Origin: Micromonospora sp. MA102
Lineage (GTDB): Bacteria > Actinomycetota > Actinomycetes > Mycobacteriales > Micromonosporaceae
Length of the DNA stretch: 64,000 nucleotides
Assembly: GCF_025460765.1 (NCBI RefSeq)
Contig: NZ_JAMWEG010000021.1
Location: forward strand, 52,980 to 116,979
Direction: 5' to 3'
Position 1 is the first letter of the stretch. Every line of letters begins with the position of its first letter. Both the position numbers and the translations under genes were made by a program. Of this stretch, positions 1 through 9,100 are shown one piece after another. The notes under the pieces were generated by a model. That model searched no databases and was not told where the DNA came from. It was given only the letters and a program-made list of their open reading frames with translations.

Positions 1-507
1 GTGGCCGACGATCCGCGCGGGCGGCGCGCCTCGATCGAGACGCTCGTTCACGTCGCCGCGGTGCACGCCGGCGGAGCCACCTGGGTCGCCCACACCCATC
101 CCACCGCGATCGTCGGGCTCGTCTCGATCGAAGAGGGGGAACGGCTGTGGCAGGCGCCGCTCTTCCCCGACGAGGCCGTGGTGGTCGGCCGCCCCGCCTG
201 GGTCGACTACCACGAGCCGGGCCTCGCGCTCGGTCGCGCCGTGGCCCGCTCGATCACCGAGCACGCCGAACGGCACGGGGCGCCGCCCCGGCTGGTGCTG
301 CTCGGCAACCACGGCATGGTCGCGCTGGGCCGCTCGCCCGAGGAGGTCGAGGCGGTCACCGCGATGGCGGTGAAGGCCGCCCGCACCCGCGCGCTGGCCC
401 ACGCCGTCGGCACCCCCCGCTACCTGGACGCCGCCGGCGGGAACGCGCTCGCCTCCCGCGCCGACGAGGTCGCCCGGCGCGCCCTGCTCGCCGGGAAAAC
501 GGTATGA
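1..507 (+). CDS. class II aldolase/adducin family protein, 5' truncated by window edge
   Basis: The frame is open at base 1, so the true start lies upstream; the GTG at base 1 is probably internal. About 168 residues are visible. An HTHP motif near residue 32 and an HGM motif near residue 104 match the zinc-binding histidines of class II (fuculose/rhamnulose-phosphate type) aldolases, which cleave a ketose 1-phosphate into dihydroxyacetone phosphate and an aldehyde. The stop overlaps the next ATG (ATGA, 504-507), so translation is probably coupled. The operon also encodes a RhaEW fusion with its own aldolase domain, so this one may act on a different sugar phosphate. The family call is firm; the substrate is unknown. 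Confidence 0.8.
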   Translation: MADDPRGRRASIETLVHVAAVHAGGATWVAHTHPTAIVGLVSIEEGERLWQAPLFPDEAVVVGRPAWVDYHEPGLALGRAVARSITEHAERHGAPPRLVLLGNHGMVALGRSPEEVEAVTAMAVKAARTRALAHAVGTPRYLDAAGGNALASRADEVARRALLAGKTV

Positions 508-1217
508 CCCGGACGGACCCGCCGTTCGCCGGGCGCACCGTGCAGGCGGTCTTCTTCGACATCGGCGGCCCGATCTACGACGACGAGAACTTCGCGACCG
601 CCGTGCTGGCGGCGCTCGACGACCTGCTCGCCGAGCAGGGCCGGCCGCCGGCCGACCGTGCCCGGTTCCGGGCCGTTTACGACGGCGTACGGGCAGCGCA
701 GTCCGGGTCACTGCGGCGCGCCCTCGCCGCGGAGTTCCTCGGCGACGAGCGGCGGCGCGACGACCTGCACGCCCGTACCCGGCGGTACTGGCGGCACGGG
801 CCGGGCAGTCTCCACCCCGACGTGCTGCCCTGCCTGCGGGCCCTGCACGGACGGGTACGCATCGGAGTGCTGGCCAACCAGGAAGCCGACGTCCTCGACG
901 CGCTGCGCCGCGACGGCGTAGCCCCGTTCATGCAGGTCTGGGCGGTCTCCGCGCTGGTCGGCCACGAGAAGCCCGACCCGGCGCTGTTCGAGTGGGCGGT
1001 CAAGGAGGCGGGAACCAGTCCCGCGAACGCCGTCCACGTCGGCAACCGCCTCGACACCGACGTTCGGCCCGCCCGCGCCCTCGGCCTCGCAACGGTCTGG
1101 GTGCTGCGCGGCGAAGCCCCTCCGGAGCCGACGGCCGAGCAACTCGCCGAGCCCGACGTCGCCGTCCACGACCTGCGTACGCTTCCCCGGCTGATCCTCG
1201 GGGACGGGCGCGCATGA
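504..1217 (+). CDS. HAD-superfamily hydrolase
   Basis: This is a 237-aa HAD-fold protein. Motif I is FFDIGGP near residue 17: the nucleophile Asp is present, but the acid/base Asp two residues later, normal in DxDGT phosphatases, is Gly. A KPDP motif (lysine of motif III) and VGNRLDTD (motif IV aspartates) follow. It probably acts on a small phosphorylated metabolite, either salvaging a dead-end sugar phosphate or acting as a dedicated phosphatase for the operon. Its start overlaps the upstream stop and its stop overlaps the kinase start, both as ATGA. The substrate cannot be told from sequence. The missing second Asp also occurs in other annotated HAD proteins, so it does not prove inactivity. 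Confidence 0.75.
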   Translation: MTRTDPPFAGRTVQAVFFDIGGPIYDDENFATAVLAALDDLLAEQGRPPADRARFRAVYDGVRAAQSGSLRRALAAEFLGDERRRDDLHARTRRYWRHGPGSLHPDVLPCLRALHGRVRIGVLANQEADVLDALRRDGVAPFMQVWAVSALVGHEKPDPALFEWAVKEAGTSPANAVHVGNRLDTDVRPARALGLATVWVLRGEAPPEPTAEQLAEPDVAVHDLRTLPRLILGDGRA

Positions 1218-2662
1218 ACGAGGTGGTCATCGGCCTGGACGTCGCCACCGCCGACGTACGCGCCGTCGCGGTCACCCCCGCCGGGAACGTGGTGGCGCGG
1301 GCGGCGCAACCACTTCCGCCGCCGGAGCGGACCGCTAACGGACGCGCTGAGCAGTCGCCGGTCCACGCCGACGTGGCGGTGGCGGTCCTCGCCCGGCTCG
1401 GTGCCGACCTGCGCTGCCCGGTCCGGGCAGTGGCGGTGACCGCAACCTCCGGCACCGTCGTTCCCTGCTCGGACGACCTCGCCCCGGTCGGACCGGCCCT
1501 GCTGTACAACGACCGCCGGGCCGGGCGGCCGGGAGCCGGGATCGATCCTGGGCTGGTGGCGGCCGCGCCGGCGCTCGCCCGCGTCGCGTGGCTGCACCGG
1601 CACCGGCCCGCGCCCCGCTACCGGCACGTCAGCGACCTCGTCGTTGCGCGGCTCACAGGCGAGGACGTGCCCACCGACACCAGCCACGCCCTCAAGACCG
1701 GTGCCGACCCGCAGACGCTGCGCTGGCCCGCGTACCTGCTCGACGCGGCGGAGGTCCCGGAATCGAGGCTGCCGCGCCTGGCGTCGCCCGGAACCCCGGT
1801 CGGCGGCCTCTCGGCGGGCACCGCGTCGGCGACCGGCCTGGCCGCCGGTGTACCGGTGGTGCTCGGGATGACCGACGGATGCACCGGCCAGATCGCGGCG
1901 GGCGCCGTGCGGGCTGGTGACACCGTCGGCGTGCTCGGCACCACGCTGGTGGTCAAGGTGGCCGCTCCGCGCCGGGTGGCCGACTCCGCCCTCGGTGTCT
2001 ACAGCCACCTCGCGCCGGACCGCTGCTGGTGGGCCGGGGGAGCGAGCAACGCCGGCGCCGGGGCGCTGCGCGACGCGTTCCCGGACGCCGACCTGACGGC
2101 CCTAGACCTCGCGGCCGCGGCGCACGGGCCCGCGCGGACGCTGCGCTACCCCGCGCCGGGCCGCGGCGAGCGGTTCCCGTTCGTCGCGCCCGACGCCGGC
2201 GGACCGCTCGACGAGGAGACCGCCGACCCAGGCGAGCACTACCGCGCGCTGCTCGATGGCGTCGCGTACGTCGAACGGCTGGCCCTCGACGTCCTCGCCG
2301 GGGCCGGCGCTGCCAGCCGCGGCGCGGTGCGCGCCGTCGGCGGCGGTAGCCGTAGCCTGCCCTGGCTGCGGATCCGGGCCACCGTGCTGGGCCGTCCGCT
2401 CGTGGTACCGGCCGAGGCATCCAGCGCCTTCGGCGTAGCCGTCCTGGCCGCGTCGTCCGCCGTGCACTCCGATCTGGCCGCGGCCGTCGACGCGATGGTG
2501 ACCCTCACCCGCACGATCGAGCCCGACCCCGCCGAGAAAGCCCAGCTCGACGAGGGATACGCCCGGTTCGTCGACGCGCTCGTGCGCCGCGGCTGGCTCT
2601 CCCCACACCCGACCACCACCACGCAGGACCGAAGGAACTCCCCGGAGCAGATTGAGGTATGA
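1214..2662 (+). CDS. rhaB: FGGY-family carbohydrate kinase, probably L-rhamnulokinase
   Basis: A 482-aa FGGY sugar kinase of normal family length. The N-terminal ATPase segment is GLDVATADVRAVAV. A TDGCTGQIAAGA stretch near residue 220 opens the second actin-like lobe, and AVGGGSRS near residue 380 fits the adenine-binding region. It would phosphorylate a ketose such as L-rhamnulose at O1, making the substrate of the aldolase encoded directly downstream. The ATG at 1214 overlaps the HAD stop, and its own stop overlaps the RhaEW start (ATGA at 2659). The rhaB call rests on the neighbouring RhaEW gene and rhamnosidases; xylulokinase- or fuculokinase-like activity is an alternative. Confidence 0.72.
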   Translation: MNEVVIGLDVATADVRAVAVTPAGNVVARAAQPLPPPERTANGRAEQSPVHADVAVAVLARLGADLRCPVRAVAVTATSGTVVPCSDDLAPVGPALLYNDRRAGRPGAGIDPGLVAAAPALARVAWLHRHRPAPRYRHVSDLVVARLTGEDVPTDTSHALKTGADPQTLRWPAYLLDAAEVPESRLPRLASPGTPVGGLSAGTASATGLAAGVPVVLGMTDGCTGQIAAGAVRAGDTVGVLGTTLVVKVAAPRRVADSALGVYSHLAPDRCWWAGGASNAGAGALRDAFPDADLTALDLAAAAHGPARTLRYPAPGRGERFPFVAPDAGGPLDEETADPGEHYRALLDGVAYVERLALDVLAGAGAASRGAVRAVGGGSRSLPWLRIRATVLGRPLVVPAEASSAFGVAVLAASSAVHSDLAAAVDAMVTLTRTIEPDPAEKAQLDEGYARFVDALVRRGWLSPHPTTTTQDRRNSPEQIEV

Positions 2663-4731
2663 CCGTGAACAGCACCCGAGATGACGTTCCCGCCGGTGTG
2701 TCCGCCGAGGTGACCGCCATGCTCGACAGGGCGAACCAACTCGGAGCGGACCCGACGGTGACCAACTACGGCGGTGGGAACTCGTCGTGCAAGGCTGAGG
2801 TCGTACACCCGGCGACCGGCGAGACCACGACCCTGCTCTACGTCAAGGGATCCGGCGGCGACCTCGGGACCCTGCGCTACCCCGGGCTCGCCGTGCTCGA
2901 ACTCGACCGACTGCGCCGCCTGGACGACCGGTACCAGGGGGTCGAGCACGAGGACGACATGGTCGACCTCTTCACCTTCTGCTCCTTCGGCCCGGGCGGG
3001 GCCGCACCGTCTATCGACACCCCGATGCACGGCCTGGTCGAGGCCACGCATGTCGACCACCTGCACCCGGACAGCGTCATCGCCCTCGCCGCGGCGGCCG
3101 ACGGCGAGCGGCTCGTGCAGGAGTGCTACGGCGACCGGGTGCGCTGGGTGCCGTGGATCCGGCCGGGCTGGGAACTCGGAAAGATGATCGCGGAGATCGT
3201 CCGGACCCAGCCGCAGGCCGAGGGCGTGGTCCTCGGCGGACACGGACTGACCACCTGGGGGGCGACCAGCCAGCAGTGCGAGGAGCGGGCGCTGCGGCTC
3301 ATCCGCGAGGCCGCCGAATTCATCGAGCGCACCGGCAAGACCGAGCCGTTCGGCGCCGCACGCGCCGCACGCGCCCCGCTGCCCGAGGCGGATCGCCGGG
3401 CGCGGGCCGCGCAACTCGCGCCGATCCTGCGCGGCATCGCGGGCACCGACAGCCGCGTCGTCGGCCACTTCCGCGACGACGAGGTGGTACTGGACTTCCT
3501 CGGCCGCGAAGCGCTCGACCGGCTCGTGCCGCTCGGCACCTCCTGCCCGGACCACTTCCTGCGCACGAAGGTACGTCCGCTCCTGCTCGACACCGCCCCA
3601 AACGCGCCGCTAGAAGAGGTGGTGACGCGGCTGCGGGAGCTGCACGCGCAGTACCGCGAGGAGTACGCCGCCTACTATCACCGGCACGCCACCGCGGACA
3701 GCCCGCCGATGCGGGGCGCGGACCCGGCCATCGTGCTCGTCCCGGGCGTGGGCATGTTCTCCTTCGGCGGAGACAAGCAGACCGCCCGCATCGCCGGCGA
3801 GTTCTACGTCAACGCGATCAACGTGATGCGCGGAGCGGAGGCCGTGTCGACGTACGCCCCGGTCGACGAGAGCGAGAAGTTCCGGGTCGAGTACTGGGAA
3901 CTCGAGGAACGTAAGCTGCGCCGCCGGCCGAAGCCCAAGGCGCTCGCCGGCCAGGTCGCCCTGGTCACCGGCGGCGCGTCCGGGATCGGGCGCGCCACCT
4001 GCACGGCGCTGGCCGCCCAGGGCGCCTGCGTCGTGATCGCCGACCTCGACCACGAGGGGGCCCGGCAGTTCGCCAAGGAACTCGGCGGCCCGGACGTCGC
4101 CAGCGCCGTCCGCGTCGACGTGTCCGACGAAGCGTCGGTGCGGGAGGCGATCGAGGCCGCCTGCCTCTCCTTCGGCGGCCTGGACATCGTGGTGAACAAC
4201 GCCGGCTTGTCCCGCTCGGCGCCGCTGGAGGACACCAGCACCGAGACGTGGGACCTGCAGTTCGACGTGATGGCCCGCGGTTCGTTCCTCGTCTCACGGG
4301 AGGCCGCGCGGGTGCTGCGCGCCCAGGGCCACGGCGGGGACATCGTTTACATCGCCAGCAAGAACGCCGTCTTCGCCGGTCCCGCCAACATCGCCTACTC
4401 GTCGGCGAAGGCCGCGCAGGCCCACCAGGTACGTCTCTTGGCGGCCGAACTCGGCCCCGACGGGGTACGGGTCAACGGCATCAACCCGGACGGCGTCGTG
4501 CGCGGGTCGGGGATCTTCGCCGGCGGCTGGGGCGCCCAGCGCGCCGCGGTCTACGGCGTCCCCGAGGAGAAGCTCGGCGAGTACTACGCGCAGCGGACCC
4601 TGCTCAAGCAGGAGGTGCTGCCGGAACACGTCGCCGCCGCGGTCGTCGCTCTCGTCGACGATTCCCTGCCCCTGACCACCGGTCTGCTCGTCCCCGTGGA
4701 CGGCGGCGTTCCCCAGGCGTTCCTGCGATGA
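2659..4731 (+). CDS. rhaEW: bifunctional rhamnulose-1-phosphate aldolase / lactaldehyde dehydrogenase (RhaEW type)
   Basis: A 690-aa fusion. Residues about 1-420 are a class II aldolase (HGLVEATHVDHLHPDS near 120, GGHGLTTWG near 195). Residues about 430-690 are a short-chain dehydrogenase with TGGASGIG (Rossmann motif), NNAG, and catalytic YSSAK. In characterised RhaEW proteins the aldolase splits L-rhamnulose 1-phosphate into DHAP and L-lactaldehyde, and the SDR domain oxidises lactaldehyde to L-lactate. The length and domain order match that family. It sits between kinase and epimerase genes with ATGA overlaps on both sides. The lactate it makes is the likely substrate of the LutABC system encoded at 16226-19019. 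Confidence 0.88.
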   Translation: MTVNSTRDDVPAGVSAEVTAMLDRANQLGADPTVTNYGGGNSSCKAEVVHPATGETTTLLYVKGSGGDLGTLRYPGLAVLELDRLRRLDDRYQGVEHEDDMVDLFTFCSFGPGGAAPSIDTPMHGLVEATHVDHLHPDSVIALAAAADGERLVQECYGDRVRWVPWIRPGWELGKMIAEIVRTQPQAEGVVLGGHGLTTWGATSQQCEERALRLIREAAEFIERTGKTEPFGAARAARAPLPEADRRARAAQLAPILRGIAGTDSRVVGHFRDDEVVLDFLGREALDRLVPLGTSCPDHFLRTKVRPLLLDTAPNAPLEEVVTRLRELHAQYREEYAAYYHRHATADSPPMRGADPAIVLVPGVGMFSFGGDKQTARIAGEFYVNAINVMRGAEAVSTYAPVDESEKFRVEYWELEERKLRRRPKPKALAGQVALVTGGASGIGRATCTALAAQGACVVIADLDHEGARQFAKELGGPDVASAVRVDVSDEASVREAIEAACLSFGGLDIVVNNAGLSRSAPLEDTSTETWDLQFDVMARGSFLVSREAARVLRAQGHGGDIVYIASKNAVFAGPANIAYSSAKAAQAHQVRLLAAELGPDGVRVNGINPDGVVRGSGIFAGGWGAQRAAVYGVPEEKLGEYYAQRTLLKQEVLPEHVAAAVVALVDDSLPLTTGLLVPVDGGVPQAFLR

Positions 4732-5603
4732 GCGTCCGCAACCCGCTCGGCATCCACGCCGCCGTCTTCGTCGGCGGCTGGAGCCCCGAGGAACGCCGCA
4801 GCGCCGCCGCGCGGGCCCGTCGGGCCGGCTACGACATGCTGGAGATCCCCGCGCTGGACCCCGCGGCCGTCGACATCGCCGACACCCGCGCCGTGCTGGA
4901 TGAGCACGGGCTGGCCGGGGTCTGCTCGCTGGGCCTCGACTTCGACGCGGACATCTCCAGCCCCGATCCCCAGATCGCCGCCCGGGGCGAGGCGCGGTTG
5001 CTGGCGGCCCTCGACGTGGCGGCCGGCCTTGGCGGCGGATTCATGGGCGGCGTGATCTACAGCGCGCTCGGCAAGTACGGCCGGCCGATGGACCCGCGCG
5101 GGCGTGACTCGATGGTGGCCATCCTGCGCCGGCTGGCCGCGCGGGCCTCCGACCTGGGCGTGACGCTCGGCTTGGAGGCGGTGAACCGTTACGAGTCGAA
5201 TGTCATCAACACCTGTGCGCAGGCGGTCCAGGTGATCAAGGACGTCGGGGCGGGCAATGTCGTGGTCCATCTCGACGTCTATCACGCCAACATCGAGGAG
5301 AACTCGATCGCCCAGGCGGTCGCCGACTGCGGCGACCACCTGGGGTACGTCCACGTGGGCGAGTCGCACCGGGGCTACCTGGGCACCGGGTCGGCCGACC
5401 TCGACGGGCTCTTTCAGGCCCTGCGGCAGGTCGGCTACGGCGGCACCGTGACGTTTGAGTCGTTCTCCCGGGCGGTGGTCTCCGCCGACCTGTCCGACCG
5501 GTTGGGCGTTTGGCGGGACCTGTGGGAGGACGCCGACGACCTCGCCGCCCACGCGCACGCGTACATGTCGGCCCGGATCGGGCGGGCCGACCCGGCGGGC
5601 TGA
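4728..5603 (+). CDS. sugar-phosphate isomerase/epimerase family TIM barrel (ketose 3-epimerase-like)
   Basis: A 291-aa TIM barrel of the D-tagatose/L-ribulose 3-epimerase type. The usual metal-site elements are present: LGLEAVNRYE (first Glu), HLDVYHANIEE (Asp/His), HVGESHRG (His, Arg) and a final TFESFS (Glu). It is the last gene of the operon; its ATG overlaps the RhaEW stop, and a 16-bp-stem hairpin lies about 120 bp after its stop. It may epimerise a ketose at C3 or isomerise an aldose before phosphorylation. It is shorter than typical L-rhamnose isomerases, so it is not assigned as rhaA or rhaI. Confidence 0.8.
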   Translation: MSVRNPLGIHAAVFVGGWSPEERRSAAARARRAGYDMLEIPALDPAAVDIADTRAVLDEHGLAGVCSLGLDFDADISSPDPQIAARGEARLLAALDVAAGLGGGFMGGVIYSALGKYGRPMDPRGRDSMVAILRRLAARASDLGVTLGLEAVNRYESNVINTCAQAVQVIKDVGAGNVVVHLDVYHANIEENSIAQAVADCGDHLGYVHVGESHRGYLGTGSADLDGLFQALRQVGYGGTVTFESFSRAVVSADLSDRLGVWRDLWEDADDLAAHAHAYMSARIGRADPAG

Positions 5604-5723
5604 GACCGGCGACCGCCGGGCGCGGCCCTGACCCGTACCGGCTCACCGTCCCCGGCAAGGTCCAGATCGACAGCGTCCGGATCATCCGCTGACGCTCCGC
5701 CGAGTCGTCCTGGGGAGGCGAAA

Positions 5724-5760
5724 GCGCCCGCTGGTGACCGACCCGGTCACCAGCGGGCGC
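5724..5760. terminator. intrinsic terminator after the sugar catabolic operon
   Basis: A perfect 16-bp stem (GCGCCCGCTGGTGACC at 5724-5739 and its complement at 5745-5760) with a 5-base loop. No T tract follows, as is common in actinomycetes. It lies downstream of the epimerase gene and should separate that operon from the rhamnosidase transcript. Confidence 0.85.
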
Positions 5761-5855
5761 GCTGGTCGAGGGAGTGGCGCGACGCCGCACCCCGTCTCGA
5801 GCGCCCCGCTAGCCGGCGCCGACCTTCGTGTCCGGATCCGGCCACGAAGGATCTC

Positions 5856-5884
5856 TTCACCCGAGGAACATAAGCACGTAGCGT
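5856..5884 (+). promoter_or_regulatory. candidate promoter of the rhamnosidase genes
   Basis: TTCACC at 5856-5861 and TAGCGT at 5879-5884 are separated by 17 bp and match the -35 and TAnnnT -10 pattern of housekeeping sigma factors. The operator palindrome begins 2 bp after the -10 and would cover the transcription start. Confidence 0.5.
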
Positions 5885-5886
5885 TC

Positions 5887-5898
5887 TGAATCGATTCA
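5887..5898. promoter_or_regulatory. LacI-family operator, rhamnosidase promoter
   Basis: TGAATCGATTCA is a perfect 12-bp palindrome with the central CG typical of LacI-family operators. It nearly matches the two boxes flanking the lacI/lut divergent promoter (15969 and 16130). Its place right after a -10 box fits repression by blocking RNA polymerase. Confidence 0.72.
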
Positions 5899-6188
5899 CG
5901 ACCCGCGCGGAGGCAGCCGTGACACCTCGGACTTCCGGAACCCAGCCGCTGCTGCCGCGCCGAAAGACAGTGGTCGCAGCGGCCGCGCGCCCCAACCCCA
6001 GCCCTGTGGTCCTGGCCAGGGCCTCCTTCGTCGGAACCCAGAACGGCCGCGCCGTGTTCGAGGCGGGCTCCCGCCGGTCCAGCGTCCAGCCGCTCGCCGA
6101 CACCGCCGCCCAACCCCGCTGACCCCCGTCCCCTCGGGACACCCTGCGAAACCTCGGTGCGGGACCGCCGCACAGAAGGGTGAGGACC

Positions 6189-9100
6189 ATGACGCTCACG
6201 ACGCGGCGCCGACCGGTGCTCTCCGCGCTCCTCGCCCTGTTCCTCGGGCTGACGCCGACCGTGGTGACGGCGGCCCCGGCCGCCGCCGAACCATCGGCCC
6301 TCCAGCTCGCGGCGGTCGGCCTGACCACGGAACGGGCCACCGACCCGATCGGACTCGACGTGGCCAAGCCCCGTCTGGGCTGGCGGATCGAGTCCGCCGC
6401 CCGGGGCGTGCTCCAGGAGTCCTACCAGGTACGGGTCGCCACCAGCCAGGCCCGCCTCGACGACGCCGACGTCTGGGACAGCGGCCGCGTCACCTCCCAG
6501 CAGAGCACCCTCGTCCCGTACGCCGGCCCGGCGCTGCAACCCCGCACCCGCTACGTCTGGCAGGTCCGGGTCTGGGACACCACGGGCCGTACCTCTGGCT
6601 GGAGCGCCCCCGCCTCGTGGGAGACCGGTCTCGGCGGCGCCGACGGCTGGCGCGCCGACTGGATCGGGCTGCCGCCCCCCACCGAGTCCTGGACCGACTA
6701 CACCGTGCAGACCACCGTGCGCCTGGAACGCGACGCGGCCGGGATCTACCTGCGTGCCCACGGCCCGACCAACGCCTACATGTGGCAGTTCTCGATCACG
6801 GGCGGGACCGCGAAGCTGCGCCCGCACGCCCGGGTCAACGGGGCGTGGAGCGTGCTCAAGGAGGTGCCCCTCGACGCGGTGGTGCCGGCCGACAAGCTGA
6901 CCGCCCCGCACACCCTGCGCATCACCGCCGCCGGCGACACCATCACCACCTGGGTCGACGGCACCCAGGTCGACGTCACCCGCGACACCCGGCACCAGGG
7001 CGGCTCGGTCGGCCTGCGCACCGACGGAGCCGAGACCGGCGTCTTCTCCGACTTCTCCGTCACCCGCGGCACCGACACCCTCTTCACCGCCCTGCTCACC
7101 GATGGCCAGAACCCGTTCGGAGGCGGCACCCCCACGGCCGGCGGGCTGCGGGTCACCGGCACCACCGAGGCGATGCTCACCGCGCTGGACGCGAACCCGC
7201 TGCTGCGTCGCGGCTTCCGCGTCGACGGGGAGATCGCCCGCGCCCGCATCTACGCCACCGCGCTCGGCGTCTACCGGCTCTCGCTCAACGGCCAACGGGT
7301 CGGCGACCAGGAGTTGGCGCCCGGCTGGACCGACTACAGCAAGCGAGTGCAGTACCAGACGTACGACGTGACCCGCCAGCTCCGCCAGGGCGACAACGCG
7401 CTCGGCGCCCTGCTCGGCGACGGCTGGTACTCCGGCACCATCGCCTCCTTCGGCACCGACCACTACGGCTCCCGGCCCCACCTCGGCGCGCAACTGATCG
7501 TCGAGTACACCGACGGGCGCACCGAGACGATCCGCAGCGACGGCTCCTGGCGCGCCACGCCCGGGCCGTTCCTGCAGAGCGACCTGATCCACGGCGAGAC
7601 GTACGACGCGCGCCGGCTGCCCGTCGGCTGGGACACCCCGGGCTTCGACGACGCCGGCTGGTCGCCGGCCACCGTGGACGACCCCGCCGCCACCGGCCCG
7701 GTCGTCGCTCAGGCCGACCCGCCCGTGCGGGTGGTGCAGGAGTTGCCGGCCCGGACGCTGACCCAGCCCACCCCCGGCACCTGGATCTTCGACCTCGGCC
7801 AGAACATGGTCGGCAAGGTTCGGCTGACGGTCGACGGCCCCGCCGGCACCACGGTCCGCATTCGGCACGCGGAGGTACTGAACCCCGACGGCACCGCGTA
7901 CACCGCGAACCTCCGCTCGGCCCAGGCCACCGACCGCTACACCGTGCGCGGTGGCGGAGCCGAGGTCTACGAGCCGACGTTCACCTTCCACGGTTTCCGC
8001 TACGTCGAGCTGACCGGTTACCCGGGCACCCCCACCCTGGCCACGGTCACCGGCCTGGTCATGCACACCGACGGGGCGCTCACCAGCGAGTTTGAGACCT
8101 CCAACGCAATGGTGAACCAGCTGCACAGCAACATCACCTGGGGCCAGCGCGGCAACTTCCTGTCCATCCCCACCGACACCCCGGCTCGGGACGAGCGGCT
8201 CGGCTGGACCGGCGACATCAACGTCTTCGCCGAGACCGCGACGTTCAACATGGACAGCCTGACGTTCCTCACCAAGTGGCTGCAGGACCTGCGCGACGCG
8301 CAGTCGGCCAACGGGGCGTACCCGGACGTCGCCCCCCGCGCCTGCTGCGGCGACGGCGCGACCGGCTGGGGCGACGCCGGCATCACCGTCCCGTACACGC
8401 TGTGGCAACGCTACGGGGACACGCGGGTCATCGAGGAGCAATACGCGTCGATGGTGCGGTACGCGTCCTGGCTGCAGAGCACCAGCTCCGGCAACCGGCG
8501 CCCCAACGCCGGCCCGTACCTGGACTGGCTCAACCTCAACGACCCGACGCCCGCGGGGGTCATCGGCACCGCCTACTACGCCCACAGCATCCGGCTGCTG
8601 GGCGAGATGGCCGCCGCCATCGGCCGGGACGCCGACGCCGCCCGCTACGCGGCGCTGGCCACGGACATCGCCCAGGCCTTCGTCGGCACGTACGTCTCGG
8701 CCGACGGCACCGTCCAGGGGGACAGCCAGACCGGGTACGTGCTGGCCATCGGCATGAACCTGCTGCCGGCACCGCTGCGCGCGAAGGCCGCCGACAAGCT
8801 CGTCGCCAACGTCCGCCGGCACGACTGGCACCTGTCCACCGGCTTCCTCGGCACCCCCGACCTGCTGCCAGCTCTCAGCGACACCGGACACCTCGACGTC
8901 GCCTACCGGCTGCTGCTCAACGACACCTACCCGTCGTGGGGCTACGAGATCGCCAGGGGCGCCACCACCGTCTGGGAACGCTGGAACTCGATCATGCCGG
9001 ACGGCAGCTTCGGCGACGTGTCGATGAACTCCTTCAACCACTACGCCTACGGTGCGGTGGGGGACTGGATGTACCAGACCGTCGCCGGCATCCAACCCGA

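Larger units (their letters stand above)
5604..6188. other. intergenic: terminator, promoter/operator and long leader before the rhamnosidase genes
   Basis: This 585-bp gap holds a terminator hairpin (5724-5760), a candidate promoter (5856-5884) and a LacI-type operator (5887-5898). About 290 bp of transcribed leader follow. A 67-codon frame at 5919-6122 has no clear ribosome site and no recognisable product, so it was not called. A 21-residue stretch ending at 5692 (reading ...QIDSVRIIR) looks like a protein C-terminus but has no gene body in front of it. Confidence 0.6.

Noticed and set aside
5919..6122. 67-codon ORF in the rhamnosidase leader
   Set aside because: There is no ribosome site, no family, and an Arg/Pro-rich composition. 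A leader-peptide role cannot be supported from sequence alone.
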